A DNA stretch of 64,000 bases from Mesocentrotus franciscanus (Eukaryota; Echinodermata; Echinoidea; Camarodonta; Strongylocentrotidae): positions 9,660,714 to 9,724,713 of the forward strand of contig CP137666.1 in NCBI GenBank assembly GCA_037976565.1, read 5' to 3'. The notes beneath the pieces were generated by a model. It was not told the origin of the DNA, made no database searches, and saw nothing but the letters and a program-made list of their open reading frames with translations. The translations under genes and the position numbers were made by a program. How positions within the stretch are numbered: position 1 is the stretch's first letter; each line of letters begins with the position of its first letter. This document shows positions 1 to 12,885 of this stretch, piece by piece.

Positions 1-461
1 AACACAACAAAACCAAAAACATTTTAAATACATTTATGAGTTAACACAATCACGATCGCCCGTATATGGGACTACTACTTAGTACTAATAATACTTTGTT
101 CATATTAATACCTGATATCAGAGTGGTGATTTCATAATAGCAAACACTCGAACTTTAATTCTCATATCAGCAAAGTATACCTACACACTATTTCGCATAT
201 GATATTATAATATTTAGCGCTATATAAAACAAAGAGTTATCAAATAAATACAAATTCTTACCAACAAAATGGGCATTACAGACGACGCTCGGCTTATTTC
301 GCAACCTGAAATTTTCGGCTAGCTCTTCACTGTTGCGAAGCTAGCGTGGTAGGATGTACGTACGTTTCACGAACTCAATTTAATTTGATCGGAATTTTCA
401 GCTCTGTAGACTGTAACGTAAAACTCGAACTTGCAACGTTAACCCACACTATACAGCAATC
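1..461. other. 5' flank of the PEX11 gene
   Basis: AT-rich non-coding DNA upstream of the PEX11 start codon. It presumably holds the promoter and 5' UTR. I see no clear TATA box near the start codon and no open frame of note. Confidence 0.4.
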
Positions 462-547
462 ATGGCGAAGCAAACCCGCCCATCAGAGCCTATTCGTGAT
501 TTGATGAAATATTTAAGCTATACTGAAGGCAGGGATAAAATTTACAG
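462..547 (+). CDS. PEX11: PEX11 exon 1
   Basis: ATG at 462; codes for 28 residues ending 'GRDKIY' plus two bases of an Arg codon. The donor is ACAG|GTATTC. The frame stays open for some distance past the donor, but only the spliced form matches the family. Confidence 0.85.
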
Positions 548-3500
548 GTATTCATTTAATGACTTACTGATTTCCAGTATGAAATTATTTCGTTGTGTAT
601 CTAGACCTAGATCTAGTCTACTTTTAAAAAGTGTTTGTGGTCGTAGGCCTACTCAGTCGTACTCGTAGTCGTAGACCTTTCGTGCTCTAGAATCTAGGGT
701 CCAGCACTACATTGTTCAGAGGCCTGCACGGCCGCGGCACGGACGGTTCTCTCCCCATAATAGGGACTTTTAGATAAAATTTGCACGTCGACGTAGTGTA
801 CTGCAACGTGTGCCATTCTTTCAAGGCACTGGCCCGTGCCCGGCAGTGCCTTAAAACTAATAAAAGGACGTCACATTAGTCATTACCTTAAAAGGATGTC
901 ACCGTGGCAGTCCACGTTCTCGTCGTGTAAAATCTAAAAGTCCCTAATACCTTCGGCGGTGGAGCTCCCTGGAGTTACTATCCCTAAGGCCTAACTAGGC
1001 TTAAACTTAAAGGTATTGGCCTACAAAGATTTGGTATGGGGTCATGAATGTGGTCAAGCGCGTAGCTAGGATTAAATTTTATGGGAGGCGGTAGTGAGCA
1101 CGCGCGAATCACTGACGTACTGAGCGCGCAAAGTGGGTGCAGGGAGGGGGGAGTTTCCCCGTTTCTCCCCTCCCGCGCGAAGCGAAGCTTTGACGTGTCA
1201 TCAAAGTATTAGAGAAAGATGACGATTCGTTGTTCCGTTCTCGACTCTGACTTAATCATTGTCAGAATTCAGTTTCTCCCCTCCCGTGTGAAGCGCAAAA
1301 ATTTTGACGTTTCATTAAATTTATTATTAAAGAAAGAAAAACGTTTCGTTGTACCGTTCTCGACTCTTAATCCTTGTCTGAATTCAGTTGCCCCCTCCCG
1401 CGTGAAGCGCGAAAGCTTTGACGTTTTATTAAATTTATTATTAAAGAAAGAAGACGATTCGTTCTACCGTTCTCGACTCTTAATCCTTGTCTGAATTCAG
1501 TTTCCCCCCTCCTGCGCGAAGCGCGAAAGCTTTGACATTTCATTAAATTTATTATTAGAGAAAGAAGACGATTCGTTGTAGGCCTACCGTTCTCGACTCA
1601 TAATCCTTGTCTGAATTCAGTTCTCCTCCCACCTCCCGCGCGATGCGCGGGAGAGGTGGGAAGCGTGGAAGCTTTGACGTTTCATTAAATGTATCATTAG
1701 AGAAAGAAGACGATTCGTTGTATCGTTCTCGACTCTTAATCCTTGGCCTGGATTCAGTTCCCCCTCCCGCACGGAAGCTTTGACGTTTCATTAAATTATT
1801 AGAGAAAGAAGACGATTCGTTGTACCGTTCTCGACTCTTGTCTTTGCTCCTTTTTCTTTCTACGTCCTCTCCCTTTTTTCTCTTCTCTCTCTCTTTTTTT
1901 TTTTTTTTTGGGGGACCACCACCCCCCCGCGCCTGAATGTGGTTCAAATGAACATATTGGAAGCATATGCGATTTTACAATATTCAATGATCGCTGTCGC
2001 GGTTGAAATCGAGTCTAAAGTAAAGTAATGAAATTGTAAATAATAAACTCTTTTCTATGACTATGTCGTATAGCTCCCTCTCAAGACTAATATTACTTTA
2101 GCTTTAAAACAATGTTTTTTGACTACAATAGACCAATTTGCTATTCCCGTTTGGAAATTATATATCAGAAAGTTGCATATTTTGAGATTTTCATGGTCGT
2201 AGCATGAATTATTTGAAATTTAACGGGAGCACCGGTAAATTTTGATTATTCAATTTGCTCGAAAGCAGAAGTGTTTTAGGGGCTAACTTTTCTAGTGCTT
2301 ATAATACATCAACAGGGGCATCCAAATATATCAAAATTTTAAAGAATTACTATCCATTTAATTTTCAAAATTTCCCCAAACTTTGCATTACCTTTAAGCA
2401 AGTTAGGCCTAAGGCTATTCCGATGGTGCGTCGGTATGGGGTTAATCATATGTCTAGTACTTTAGCAGTAGATTAAACAAAAAGTGGCTTTCTTAATCTT
2501 ATTGTTAAATGTTGGTATTGTATGGTCTATTGTAAACAGGTGCATACCTGCCAACCCTTCCGTGTAATCCAGAATATTCTGAGTTTTTTTCAAAATAGCA
2601 AATAGCCCCCCACCCCAGAAAAAAGGGGGGAAGATGAGCACACACACAAAGAAAAATGAAGAAGAGAAAAAAGGAATTAAGGTGGGACTAAAGGAAGACA
2701 GAGGAGAAGAAAAACTAGAAATCAATTTTAGTTCCAAAACCCAAAATAATTTCTTGGACCAGTCATAGGAATAGAGCAGAGAGAATGCATGTTTAAGTTC
2801 TTGACTAAGTCAGCACTATTTCTCCATTCATCTGCTTTGTGTTACGTCATCCAGGCTAAGCCTAACAAGCTCATATTTACCAATTCAGCAATTTTATCTG
2901 TGTTCATATTTCATTGTATTTTATGAGCATGAATATATTTATTGAGCTAACTTATAATATCAACATTCTTTTCAATGTTATGTAGACTAACTGTTGTTTA
3001 TGGCAGCAAAGTCTGCATTTTCATGTGCGGATGTACCCTAAACGATGTGGTGGTGAATAGATGGTCTTGTGGTTGGTTGAGAACTTAAAGATAAAGACCC
3101 GTTCTGGTCATGCGATTGCATTGTGAAAGAAACGTTGTGGAATCGATCAGAAAAGGTTGATCGTCTAACATGTAAGTATTGGTGTGTACTGCAAGGTTCT
3201 GGAATCATCAAAATGATAAGAAATTTGGCCCAGTCTTGGTAAAGTTACAAGCACTGTTCACAGAAAGATGTATATAGGACTACACGACCACGGGCGCGAT
3301 ATCTATTTGGTCCCAATAGATATAATAATTTACCAAATATATCAATTAGTAGGCGGTTTCCGACTTTCCGGCAAAATTTGTATCATCACGTATTAGTCAA
3401 AACATATTCTTTCACATGATTGGTAATGAGAGCTTCCATTTCATTTTTTTTTAGAGAGGGGCGTTTCCAAAACTGGTCTTTACCTTTAATTAAGCTTTCA

Positions 3501-5731
3501 TGTCAGCTTTTATTGCCTTGATATAAGATATAGGACACTGATGTAAAACTGCTTACCATGCTGTTCCTGGTCTTTCCTTATGATTTTATTCTTTAAAATG
3601 AAAAGCACCTTTTTGTAGTAAATTATATGCCTCAAGCTGCAGCTGTGACTTTTGAAATGTGAATTTGTTTAACACCTCACCAAGACATCACTGCCATAAG
3701 AAAATAAGATTTTATAACAATTTTTTGTTGTTGCTTTTTTGTTGCTTTTTTTCTTTTTCCACAGTTTATGGAAATAACTACTGGTAATTATAAGAAGGAG
3801 AGCCTAGTGGTAATCTCAAGAGCATTGGGAGAACATCTTTATGAGTTTAGGCTAGACCAGATCCAGCTTTAAATGGATATAAGATATCTGCCCACAATAA
3901 TCTAGTATAGGAGACAGTCAAGGCTCTTTCTTAAGAGACTCGGGAGGGGGTAGTACTACATTGTAGCAGTCATGTTTCAAAATGTTTTTTAAATCATACA
4001 CAAAAATAATTATTACTGATCTTCAATTTTTTTCTCCTCCTTTCTATCTTAGAATCACACAGTATACCACAAGATTCCTTCTCTGGTACTATGGGAATAA
4101 TAAAGCAAGCCAATTCACCCTTGAGAAGATCAAGAATTTAGAATCCACAGTTTCAAATTCAAGAAAGTGTAAGTAGCAAGTACACATATTACTTTACATC
4201 TCTTCTTTTTTTCGAATTTTTCTTTTGTCTTAAAAAAACATTAAAAAAAGAAAACACATCTTTAGTAGGCATTGCTCATGACTTTGTAATATGTAATTTC
4301 TTTGATCTTGATAGTGATGGAAAGCTGAGATTTTCTTTAGGTATCATATACATGTACATCTATGTTTCTAATGAGAAGAATGTTTTATTCAGTCATGTGT
4401 CAAAATTTATGAGCCTCACTGCATTCAGTGTAGTGAATTAATTTTACTTCATATTGTTGTGTTCAGTTATTTTAAGCATTGCAACCTGTTGATAGTACAT
4501 GTATTTTTATTTTGCCCTTTCTCTCCTCCATATATTAGGTCTCTGTTATGAGTATAGGAGTAAATTATCCCAAACATTTTCCATTTGTTTTACTTTTAGT
4601 CTTCTCAGAGAAAGGTAAGGCTATAACAGATATGTAAGGTAATTTTGTCATTTTGTAAATAAGCATGTAATATTTCTTTTCCCTTTTAACAGTGTTTCGT
4701 ATGCTGAGGTCTGTTGAGTTTTTGCAGAGAGCATTAGATTCATTGGCATCCAGTGACAATACCGAGGCTAGCTTGCAACTGATTGGTTACCTAGGAAAAA
4801 GTCTGTGGCTTCTGACAGATCACGTTGTGTGGATGCACAAAGTTAAACTTTTTGATGTAAGTTCTTGTGATGCATTATTGCTGCAAATGTTAACATTTGC
4901 ATATATATTTTTGGCAACATGTTGGTAAAATGTTTGGAATCACTTGTAACATGATAGGTGGGATTTCCATGTTGAAATTACTCAAACTTTTTTTTAAAGA
5001 AGTATTACTTGAACATCTGTACTTATGTATCATTCATCATGTTCATACTAAGTTTTCTAAAATGCATTCAGCCTTCAATATATTGCATGACAAAACAGCT
5101 ATATCTGTTGGCTCACACATAAATGACAAAATGATGTGTAACTTAGGTGTCCATTTATGAAAATATGAATACATGTATTTAAACTTTCATTGTTTTCTTG
5201 AAATATATACATGTATATAAAAGCAAAATAGAAAAGTAAATTTTGTGTTCATATATCATTCAAGGAAACTCTTGTTGGAGACCCGTGGTTATTTTCATTT
5301 TACTGGTAGAGTGGGAAGCACTCAAACACACCAGGATCAGTTCACTGAATCCATTTTAAATATTTACAACAATGAGATTACCTAATATGTTACTTTTATT
5401 CATTTAGGTAAACATTAAAAGATGGTCTGAGAATTCAGCCCGGTTCTGGCTGATAGGTCTGCTAGCCCTCACTCTCAGAGACCTCTACAAACTGCAGAAG
5501 CTCTCCCTCAGCCTCAAGGAGCTAAAGAGAGCAGGCGAGCCAGTCCCGCGCCAACGGCTAGAGTCGGACATCACCAAGGCAAGGCTACAGTTCATCCTGG
5601 ACTTCTCCGATGTATTCATTCCCCTGGCTGCCCTTGGTTATGTCAACAAGGGCATCGGAGCTGGTGGTGGGATTATTGCCTCCATCATAGGGCTTTACCT
5701 TGTTTGGCAGAAAACTGTGCCATGTAAATGA
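462..5731 (+). CDS. PEX11: Peroxisomal membrane protein PEX11 family (4 exons, 229 aa)
   Basis: The coding sequence joins 462-547, 4053-4168, 4693-4856 and 5408-5731 (690 nt, 229 codons plus TGA). Every junction keeps phase with GT-AG borders. PEX11 proteins sit in the peroxisomal membrane and drive its elongation before division. Seen in the translation: an N-terminal 'YTEGRDKIYR-ITQYTTRFL' segment like the family's GRDK..R.xQY region, the family hallmark 'SRKLFR' across the exon 2/3 junction, a middle amphipathic stretch ending 'VVWMHKVKLFD', and a C-terminal 'DVFIPLAALGY' followed by a glycine-rich hydrophobic segment. The length fits the family (about 230-260 aa). The start has a good context (A at -3, G at +4) and lies in the only exon-1 frame that joins exon 2. 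I cannot tell whether it belongs to the alpha/beta or gamma type. The gene converges on the SLC22 gene downstream. Confidence 0.9.
761..946. mobile_element. MITE, TAGGGACTTTTAGA family, copy 1
   Basis: A 186-bp element with inverted ends starting TAGGGACTTTTAGA and ending TCTAAAAGTCCCTA. The inner arms share the CGTCACATT / CGTGGACTGC motifs of the copies at 10637 and 49446. The TA at each outer edge would fit a Tc1/mariner-type TA target, which is an inference. It lies in PEX11 intron 1. Confidence 0.75.
1150..1850. repeat. Tandem repeat, about 112-135 bp unit
   Basis: Five to six imperfect copies of a unit that runs GAATTCAGTT, a C-rich block, 'GCGCGAAGC', 'TTTGACGTTTCATTAAAT', 'AGAAAGAAGACGATTCG', 'CCGTTCTCGACTC'. 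Units start near 1266, 1379, 1491, 1613 and 1749. The array sits in PEX11 intron 1 and runs into a pyrimidine/poly-T and poly-G stretch near 1895-1930. Open frames here are by-products of the repeat. Confidence 0.8.
2505..3084. repeat. Dispersed repeat A (copy 1)
   Basis: Nearly identical to 43304-43868 in the same orientation, for example 'TATGGTCTATTGTAAACAGG', a purine-rich AAGAAGAGAAAAAAGGAATT stretch, and 'GGTCTTGTGGTTGGTTGAG' at the right edge. Intronic. Confidence 0.75.
3085..3489. mobile_element. Short TIR element B (copy 1)
   Basis: A 405-bp unit that begins TTAAAGATAAAGACC and ends GGTCTTTACCTTTAA, i.e. imperfect terminal inverted repeats. It directly follows repeat A. A full copy lies at 43869-44274 and a left part at 43076-43303. 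Confidence 0.65.
4053..4168 (+). CDS. PEX11: PEX11 exon 2
   Basis: The acceptor TTCTATCTTAG follows a pyrimidine tract and the donor is AAAGT|GTAAGT. The leading A completes the Arg codon from exon 1; the last T completes Leu of 'RKLFR'. Confidence 0.88.
4693..4856 (+). CDS. PEX11: PEX11 exon 3
   Basis: Acceptor CCTTTTAACAG, donor TTTGAT|GTAAGT. Encodes 'LFRMLRSVEFLQRALDSL' (first codon split) and a region ending in 'VWMHKVKLFD'. Confidence 0.88.
5408..5731 (+). CDS. PEX11: PEX11 exon 4 (C-terminus and stop)
   Basis: Acceptor CATTTAG in phase 0, then 107 codons and TGA. This exon is clearly richer in GC than its surroundings. It holds the basic linker 'LKRAGEPVPRQR' and the C-terminal hydrophobic segment. 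Confidence 0.9.
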   Translation, partial: VNIKRWSENSARFWLIGLLALTLRDLYKLQKLSLSLKELKRAGEPVPRQRLESDITKARLQFILDFSDVFIPLAALGYVNKGIGAGGGIIASIIGLYLVWQKTVPCK

Positions 5732-7760
5732 AGAGACATCCTTATCAAAAGTTTGTGTGTGCAAGATAGTGAATAATAGTCAGTATTGAATTATTGATTT
5801 AAATCTAAATGTTGACATGAAGGAGAAATATACATCATTGGAATATCTATTTGTTGTTGAGAGATTCGACAATTGTACTATACCAGTGCTATTGATAAAT
5901 ATCATGTTGATAATTCAGCGGCTAAAGAGCAAATATCCCTTCTCTGTTTCTTTAAGGGTAACTGTGAGCAATGGTTGTGGCTCCTGAATACAGAGTATCT
6001 TTCTTTGATGATAACCAAGTGGAGACATTGTTAACTTTCATGGATTAAAAATCTTGTGAAACAAAATAATGATAATTGAGTCATGGGTCAAAAGAATGTT
6101 TACATTTAATGTCCCTCTCTATTGTGAGCAACGAAGTATAAATGTTTTGTATGATGCATAGTGAAAGAGATCATGAAAAGTATGCTTATCTAAAATCACT
6201 AGTTTCTTGTCGGTGTAATGTGTATTTGGAATGACAGGATGAGAACCCAAATACATGTATCACTGCCTGAATCACCGATAAGTATATTAGTGTTTTTTTT
6301 ATTATGATGAAAGAGTCTAGACTAAGGATAATTTAGCAGACGTGAAAAAATGAACAAATATACCAGTGGAAAAATCAAACAAACATGTCATTTATGATTA
6401 TTATGATAACCATGTTACAAATATTGTTCATGATCACATGATCACATAAGCTAAAGAAATATTTTCCAGACCAGTCTTCCTAATCACCCAATGACAATTC
6501 TCCATTCTTTTTCTTGTCGATAACTTGACCTAATATAAGTTGCTTGAAATTGTTGGTCAATATTTACAGTTAACATTTACAGTTTAGTTCATTTAGCCTG
6601 ACATAAGCCAGTCAACCCAGTACCTAACTGTTGAAACGACTCCCAAATCAAATCGTAGAAAGCTTCTCGTACCTCATAATGCTTCCCACCCCTTTTTTCT
6701 GGCAAGTGCACATGAATGCTTTTTTCCCTGTGGTCAAACTTAAAAAAATCTTCAAGCAAAGAGAAATGTTGAAAGTTTTATTATACATGTACATTGAATA
6801 TGATTGGGAACCACAACAAGTGTTTGATAGTTCACATTTATTCACTTGTGCCTTACTATATTATATATCACAAGTTATTCCATGTCATGAATTATGATCA
6901 GTTATTGAAACAGTAAAAATATACATTATTATGCATGCAAAGAATAAATACATATAAGATTTTTGACTTATTTTGTGCATTCAATTGCAATATTTATAAT
7001 TCTGTTGATTTATGTATGTAATAAACATGGACATTATATTGTTAGTGAGTTTAACAGTATTTCTAGTTATGACTTTATTTCGAGGGAGGAGGAAGAACTT
7101 TATCTTTTTCATATATACTTTTTAGGAGCATATTCTTTATGTATACTTCAATGTAAAATTGAAGTTTTTCATATTTTAATTCAAAGAAATCACTAAAACA
7201 CAAGCTCTAGAGCACATTTATTCACATGTTAACATTTCAGTTGTTTTCTTTGCCTCTGTGACGGGCACTTGTTTGCCGCATGTACATTTTTGCATAAAAC
7301 AGTAAGCATCAATTGAGATAAGGACTGCTTTGTGCAACACAGTGGCTTTGTAATATTGCCAATTTCCAGTTTTTATTAGCTCCATGGCGACCATTTTAAC
7401 AACGGTAAAGATTAATCTTGCACTGGAAACAGTCAAATCTTGAAGCGTCTGGTTTATCTATCCCATGATAAATACGATGTGGCACATGGAGACAAGTTTG
7501 TGTGGCATATGAAGGGTTAATTATTCAATGCTTTTATTACCTTTTCATTTGATTATCTTAATGATATATGAAAGAGTTTATTGTATTGATTTGTGGGAAT
7601 TACTCAGTCATTGAAAATAGTTGTATATTTTATTAAAAAGATGATTATTGAAAATGAACAGTTTCAATCATTTATGTGCATATGCAATATTGTGCTCACA
7701 TTAATGAGATGATGGCCCCATAACCCAATGCCCATGTAATGAAAACCTTTGCGGTGTTTT
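5732..7760. other. PEX11 3' UTR and intergenic DNA
   Basis: AT-rich DNA with short open frames only. It includes the PEX11 3' UTR; several AATAAA-like hexamers occur (for example near 6943), so I cannot fix the 3' end. Confidence 0.4.
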
Positions 7761-7764
7761 AATC

Positions 7765-8035
7765 ATATCAGACCAATTACACCCTGGACAATTACCCCCC
7801 GGAAAATTACCCTCCTATGACAACCACCCTTGAGGACAAATACCCCCTCCCCGAGGACAATAACATCAACCCCTGAAAATTACCCCGCTGATCATTAAAG
7901 GGGAAGTCCACCCTGATAATAAGTTGGTTTAATGCTAGCAGAATTTTTTTCGGGGTGATTGTCCAAGGGGGTAATAGTCCTCAGGGGGGGGGGTGATTGT
8001 TCGGGGGTAATTGTCCTAGAACGTATTTTAATCAT
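7765..8035. repeat. Foldback minisatellite GGACAATTACCCC, locus 1
   Basis: The left half carries repeats of about 14 bp (GGACAATTACCCCC and variants); the right half carries the reverse complement (GGGGGTAATTGTCC). The outer edge ends CCTAGAACGTATTTTAATCAT, and a related ATCATAT sequence lies on the left. Same layout as the loci at 12060 and 12886. Confidence 0.7.
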
Positions 8036-9135
8036 GTAATTGTCATGTTTATGTATTTTGAATTGATTGAAAAAAATAGTTAAAATCCCCCACCCGAAAA
8101 TGGAATTAGAAAAACGTTTATTACATGTACATGTAGGCTATCTAATGGGTGAACAGAAAATTATGACTTCTTTCACGTGTGTGTGTATGTGTGTTAACTT
8201 GGTTTGTGTGAGGAACAGTCAATACAAGTTGTAAAATTGTGTTCAAATGATGGAAAAATGTGTGGGCATATTCATTCTTGATAACTGACGAGTGATGCCG
8301 GTGCTGTGCTATGGTTTGAGTTAGAAAGCAATGTAATCAAAGAACGGATCTTCAGTTCTTGCTTAAATGGAATCATCTCTTGACCGAGTAACATACACAC
8401 TGTACAAATTTAGACGCTTCAAACAGGGAGATGATAACATCACCCAAAGAATGGGGAAAGGCACACTGCCGACACACTGTTGACTCACTTATAAAACGTA
8501 ACTTCAGATTGTCGTATGGATTCCCTTACAATGATTGGCTGATAGCCAGTCACGTGTTTGCACACTTTTCCACGACCCTCCTGTAAAAACCTACTTATCG
8601 ACACGACTTGCTCAACTATCAGACAACTAAGCTGTCATTTTCGTGAGTTGTGATTCTTTCTTTTTATAATCTATTAATAAAAAAATATATAAAATCATTA
8701 TTGGGTTGTAATTGTTTAATAAATGGACACCTAAGTTACACATCATTTTGTCATTCATGTGTGCGCCTTTATTGCTATTTATACTCTTCTTCTGCCCATT
8801 ATTATTTTGTGTGTCCCCAATTATACATAAAACGAAAAATGAGAATTCCTCTTCCCTCCTTCCTTTCCCTTCGTTTTAGAACTAAAATGTGGCACTAAGT
8901 AAACTTATTGCTCTTCTTTGTAAACATGTTAAAAGAATGATTTTGTCTCCAGGAGAGCTGAGGTATATCAATTTTGTGCATGATATTGATAATTGAATAT
9001 CAAGTAGTTTTATTTCTATTTTTTAATGTATATGTTTTATCCCTCTCTTTCGCTTTGTTTTAGCTTATGTTTACACTGTACGACTCTTTTATCTTTCTTT
9101 ACCTCCTTCTTTTGTCTTTTGTTTTCCCTTCTTTA
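8036..9135. other. Intergenic, no gene seen
   Basis: AT-rich DNA. I see no exon or convincing repeat. Confidence 0.35.
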
Positions 9136-9139
9136 TTTT

Positions 9140-9428
9140 CTCTCCCAAATTGAAAGTATTGTGATGATGGGAGATTTGGTTTAGTATTAACTTTAAGATA
9201 ACATAAGGTTGTAATTTTGTATTGAATATATTTGTAAAAAGTAATTTATGTTTACAACCACTGAAACTGGGACAGGTTTTTTCTACAATTATAAGGCTAA
9301 CCTTGTCTGCCCATGGCTTTCCAGTGGTTTTATTGTCTTATTTCTATACTTGCTTAATTGTCTGTTTTCTTATTTCTTATGTTTTTTGTATTGCCAAATG
9401 AAATAATAATAATAATGACAATAAAGCA
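9140..9428 (+). mobile_element. Probable 3' tail of a non-LTR retrotransposon
   Basis: This looks like a CR1/L2-type 3' UTR: a 'CTTGTCTGCCCATGGCTTTCCAGTGG' style hairpin region, a T-rich run, and an end in repeated AAT units (AATAATAATAATGACAATAAAG). No coding part is left. Confidence 0.4.
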
Positions 9429-9429
9429 C

Positions 9430-10636
9430 GGGTTTGTTTGTGTTTGGACGATCGGCACAACGGTGACTTTAAAGTGTACCAATCATAACAAAATGTTTGC
9501 ACAGCTAGAATGTGTAGATTAATTATTCAACCTCAATAAAGATAAAGTTTCTGGAAACCAAAGTCGGACTTGTTTGCCACATTTCCTATTACGCGAGCAC
9601 GTACGTGTGCATCAACCATTCCACTCACAAGTCTCTTTGATATTAATTTAGAGTGTATTTGAACTTACAATATCTTTTTTTGTAGAAGTAATGTTTGACG
9701 CTCAAATCTTGAATATATACGATTTCCAGTCCATTTTAACACCTTCTTTTTCATTTAAATCGTAGTGCACTTCAGTTTTGTCCTAGGATCGACTCGTGCA
9801 AATGTCAAAGTTAATTCAGTAATTCGTCATTCAAGTTGGTCAATGGTCAATCAATTTCAACACTTGTCCATTCCATTCGAATTCGTCTTAACTGGCAGTC
9901 CGCTGCAGAATGTCATAATCAAATTTGTCTTTGTGCAATCAATTTCAAGAGAATTTCATTCAAATTCGTCACATAGACAAAACCTTATAAGTTGATAACG
10001 ACTTGACGAAATTGATTCACGCAATAATGTCCGTTGGCACTATAGGTCTATAGTATAGCAACGAACACTCTAAACAATATATACAGAGCATAATAGTTTT
10101 TTTTTTATTATTGGTACTCTTGAAGTTTATCGAACTATTACAAGTGAATGAGGAGTAAGGAAGCGCCATCCCATTTTGTTGCCCATCAACCCCACCCCTC
10201 AAAACAACAGACAAACCAACAAGCGAAATTGCAATACTTATTAACCTTACGTCCGCTTACATTTTAGGCGCTAAACATAATTGCTAAATCCTTATTGAAT
10301 TGATTTTTCCGATTAACTATATACGTGGGATGTTGTATGTAGTTACATAACAACTGGACCAGGGCTGTCGGAAGACCTGTCCTGCGTTGGAAGGAGATCT
10401 GCAGCTGAAATTGGGATCGCTAGTTAATCCATGTAATTAACCCCCCTTTTTTCGGGTGTTTGCATGGCGTACACACGAAAATTGTGAAAAATGGGCCTAT
10501 ATTTCGAGAAGAATCTGCCAAAATGGGTAGGGGTTTCGAGGGTTGAGCGGCACACCCCCGTTCAAACCAAATCTGAGTACCCCCCCCCGGGTGACATTGT
10601 GGTACCTTTTTCTTGTCAGCACTTCTAGAGAGACAA
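9430..10636. other. Intergenic, no gene seen
   Basis: Short open frames only; a C-rich run lies near 10580. Confidence 0.35.
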
Positions 10637-10770
10637 TAGGGACTTTTAGATTTGCACGACGAGAACGTGGACTGCTACGTTGACATCCTTTTAAGACACA
10701 CTGCCGGGCACTGCCAGTGCCTTAAAAGGACGTCACATTGCCTTAAAATGTGCAAATCTAAAAGTCCCTA
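10637..10770. mobile_element. MITE, TAGGGACTTTTAGA family, copy 2
   Basis: A 134-bp foldback element: TAGGGACTTTTAGATTTGCA at the left end is matched by its reverse complement at the right end. It shares inner motifs with copies 1 and 3. Confidence 0.8.
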
Positions 10771-11280
10771 TTTCCCGTAAGAGAGACATTGATATATGCA
10801 TTAATGTAATTTTATAGTTCTTGGAAAGTAGAAATTTAAAGTTGGTCACCATGACCTGCCTTATTGATACTTAAGAGAAGGTTGTCAAATTCAGAAGATA
10901 AATTACAATAGCAGGACGTCGTTAGAAGAAGAAGCAAAAAAAAAAAACATACTCAATATTTTTTTTTTCTTCAAACTCTCTTACTCAGTGAAAGATAAAA
11001 TTTAAAAGTATATATAGAATTTCGTTGCATTCATTGTTTTAATTGGTAAAAATATATATTTAAAAAAATCGTACACGTATAAAGAAGAAACAAAATGTCT
11101 AAGCCCGTAGGAGTAAAGTGAGAATAACAGACGCAATAAAGGGGGCGGGGGGGGGGGGATGGGGTAGGACGTATTTACCCCTTTTAATTGTGGGAAAAAC
11201 CCGTTAACATAGTTTATCAAATGGGAAATATGACATGCCTATACATGTATACATGCCTATATAATAATTTCACTCATTGT

Positions 11281-11852
11281 AAAAAAACGATTTTAAATAA
11301 CTGTTTGACACATTGTGTTTGTTCTTTTGCTTGTTTGATTGTATAATTATCTTTTAGTCTCGTTAAACTATCCATTGTGTGCTTATACCGTCTTTCTTTT
11401 GTGCAATCCACTTTAATCTGCCGTTTTCTTTTTAGCCAGACTTTTCTTTAAACTCTTCAGTCTGACTTGAAATTTTCTTATCTTTAGTGTGTTTTTAATT
11501 TTGTTTGATTTTATCGCACCAGTGCAAGTATATCAATTTAAGTGAACTTGTTTTGTTTAATTTATAAATATAATTATATTCCCTTGCTTTATTTGGCTCA
11601 TTTAAATCCAAGCATGAATTTTATGTAGCTTGTCTTTTCAAACTAAAACGTGCTCTAACATATCTAGTAGTAAATAACTGTGTATTATGTATTGTGTATA
11701 TGTTTTTATTTGTTGTTGTTGTAATTTTTATCATGTACTTTGTCACTCGCCTACAGGGCTTCTTTGAAAAGCAGGCATTGTGGCTCTGAAGGGACTACTC
11801 TGTATTTTAAAGAAGACTGAATAAATAAATAAATAAATAAATAAATAAATAC
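11281..11852 (+). mobile_element. Non-LTR retrotransposon 3' tail
   Basis: T-rich non-coding DNA with a 'GGGCTTCTTTGAAAAGCAGGC' type hairpin and a terminal (AAAT)n tract (GAATAAATAAATAAAT). It lies in an insertion missing from the paralogous block near 61190. Confidence 0.55.
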
Positions 11853-12059
11853 AATTTATAAATATGTTGAGATGCGTATTAAAACATTACATTAAACATG
11901 AAGACATCAAAAGTTTAACAAGGTTAGTAAAAAAAAAATACGAGCAAAAAACAAACAAAAAAAGGATAGTGATATCCAACAGCAGAGATTGGAATTTATA
12001 TTTTTAACATTTCTCTTTTGAAATATGCAAGAACATTTCGGATCACATTATGGCTCAAT

Positions 12060-12345
12060 GTGGGTTCTAGGACAATTACCCTAAGGACAATGACCCCCAG
12101 GACAACCCCCGGAAAATTCTGAGACAAAGATACCCAATCCCTTTAAATGAACAGGGGGTCATCGGGCTCATTTCCAGCGGTGGTGGGGTAATTTTCCGGG
12201 TTGTAATTGAACACGGGGGTGATTGTTCTTGGGGCAATTTTCCAGTGGGTAATTTTCCGGGGGGTTATTGTCCTTGGGGGTAGTTTTCAGGGGGTATTTA
12301 TCCGGGGGTGATTGGCCAGGGGTAATTGTCCTGATACGCTCATAA
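12060..12345. repeat. Foldback minisatellite GGACAATTACCCC, locus 2
   Basis: Left part GGACAATTACCC repeats, right part GGGGTAATTGTCC repeats, bordered by TTCTAGGACAATTACCC on the left and GTAATTGTCCTGATACGCTC on the right. It is part of the A-block insertion. Confidence 0.7.
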
Positions 12346-12885
12346 TTTAAAGACACCATATGCTCATGGAAGCAATGTGATATTTCCAGAATTTACTACA
12401 TTATTTTACATTTCAACGTACATATGGTGAAGGAAAATCCAATACACAGTGCATGTGGACATAAAATTAAACGGAGGCACATGAATACAAAAGAATCTCA
12501 GTTCTTTTCCTTACTGCTGACTGAATTTATCAAAAGTGTTGAATAATTTTTTGGAGATAATAAAGATGAAAAATGAAAAGAATATGGAAAGAACAGAAAA
12601 AGACATGATGTAATTGAAGAAGAATTAAGGGGGAGAGGGTAGACGAAGGGCGTTATGAACAGATACTCATGTCGACAAAATATATATTAAAATGATTCCT
12701 TATAGTATACCTTCGGATGTAATTACATTTTACAATAGAAATTCAGCCGCTTTCAACCGTAAATAATGAGATATTCAAGTCATTTAGTCCACAATGCAGT
12801 GTGTTATAAGTCATGATATATATTTGTATTCATTAAGATATGCAGCAAAGACTTATACACTCATATAAATTGAGTGTGTACTATA

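Noticed and set aside
1555..1987. Lys/Glu/Arg-rich minus-strand frames
   Set aside because: They run through the 112-135-bp tandem repeat and a poly-pyrimidine tract.
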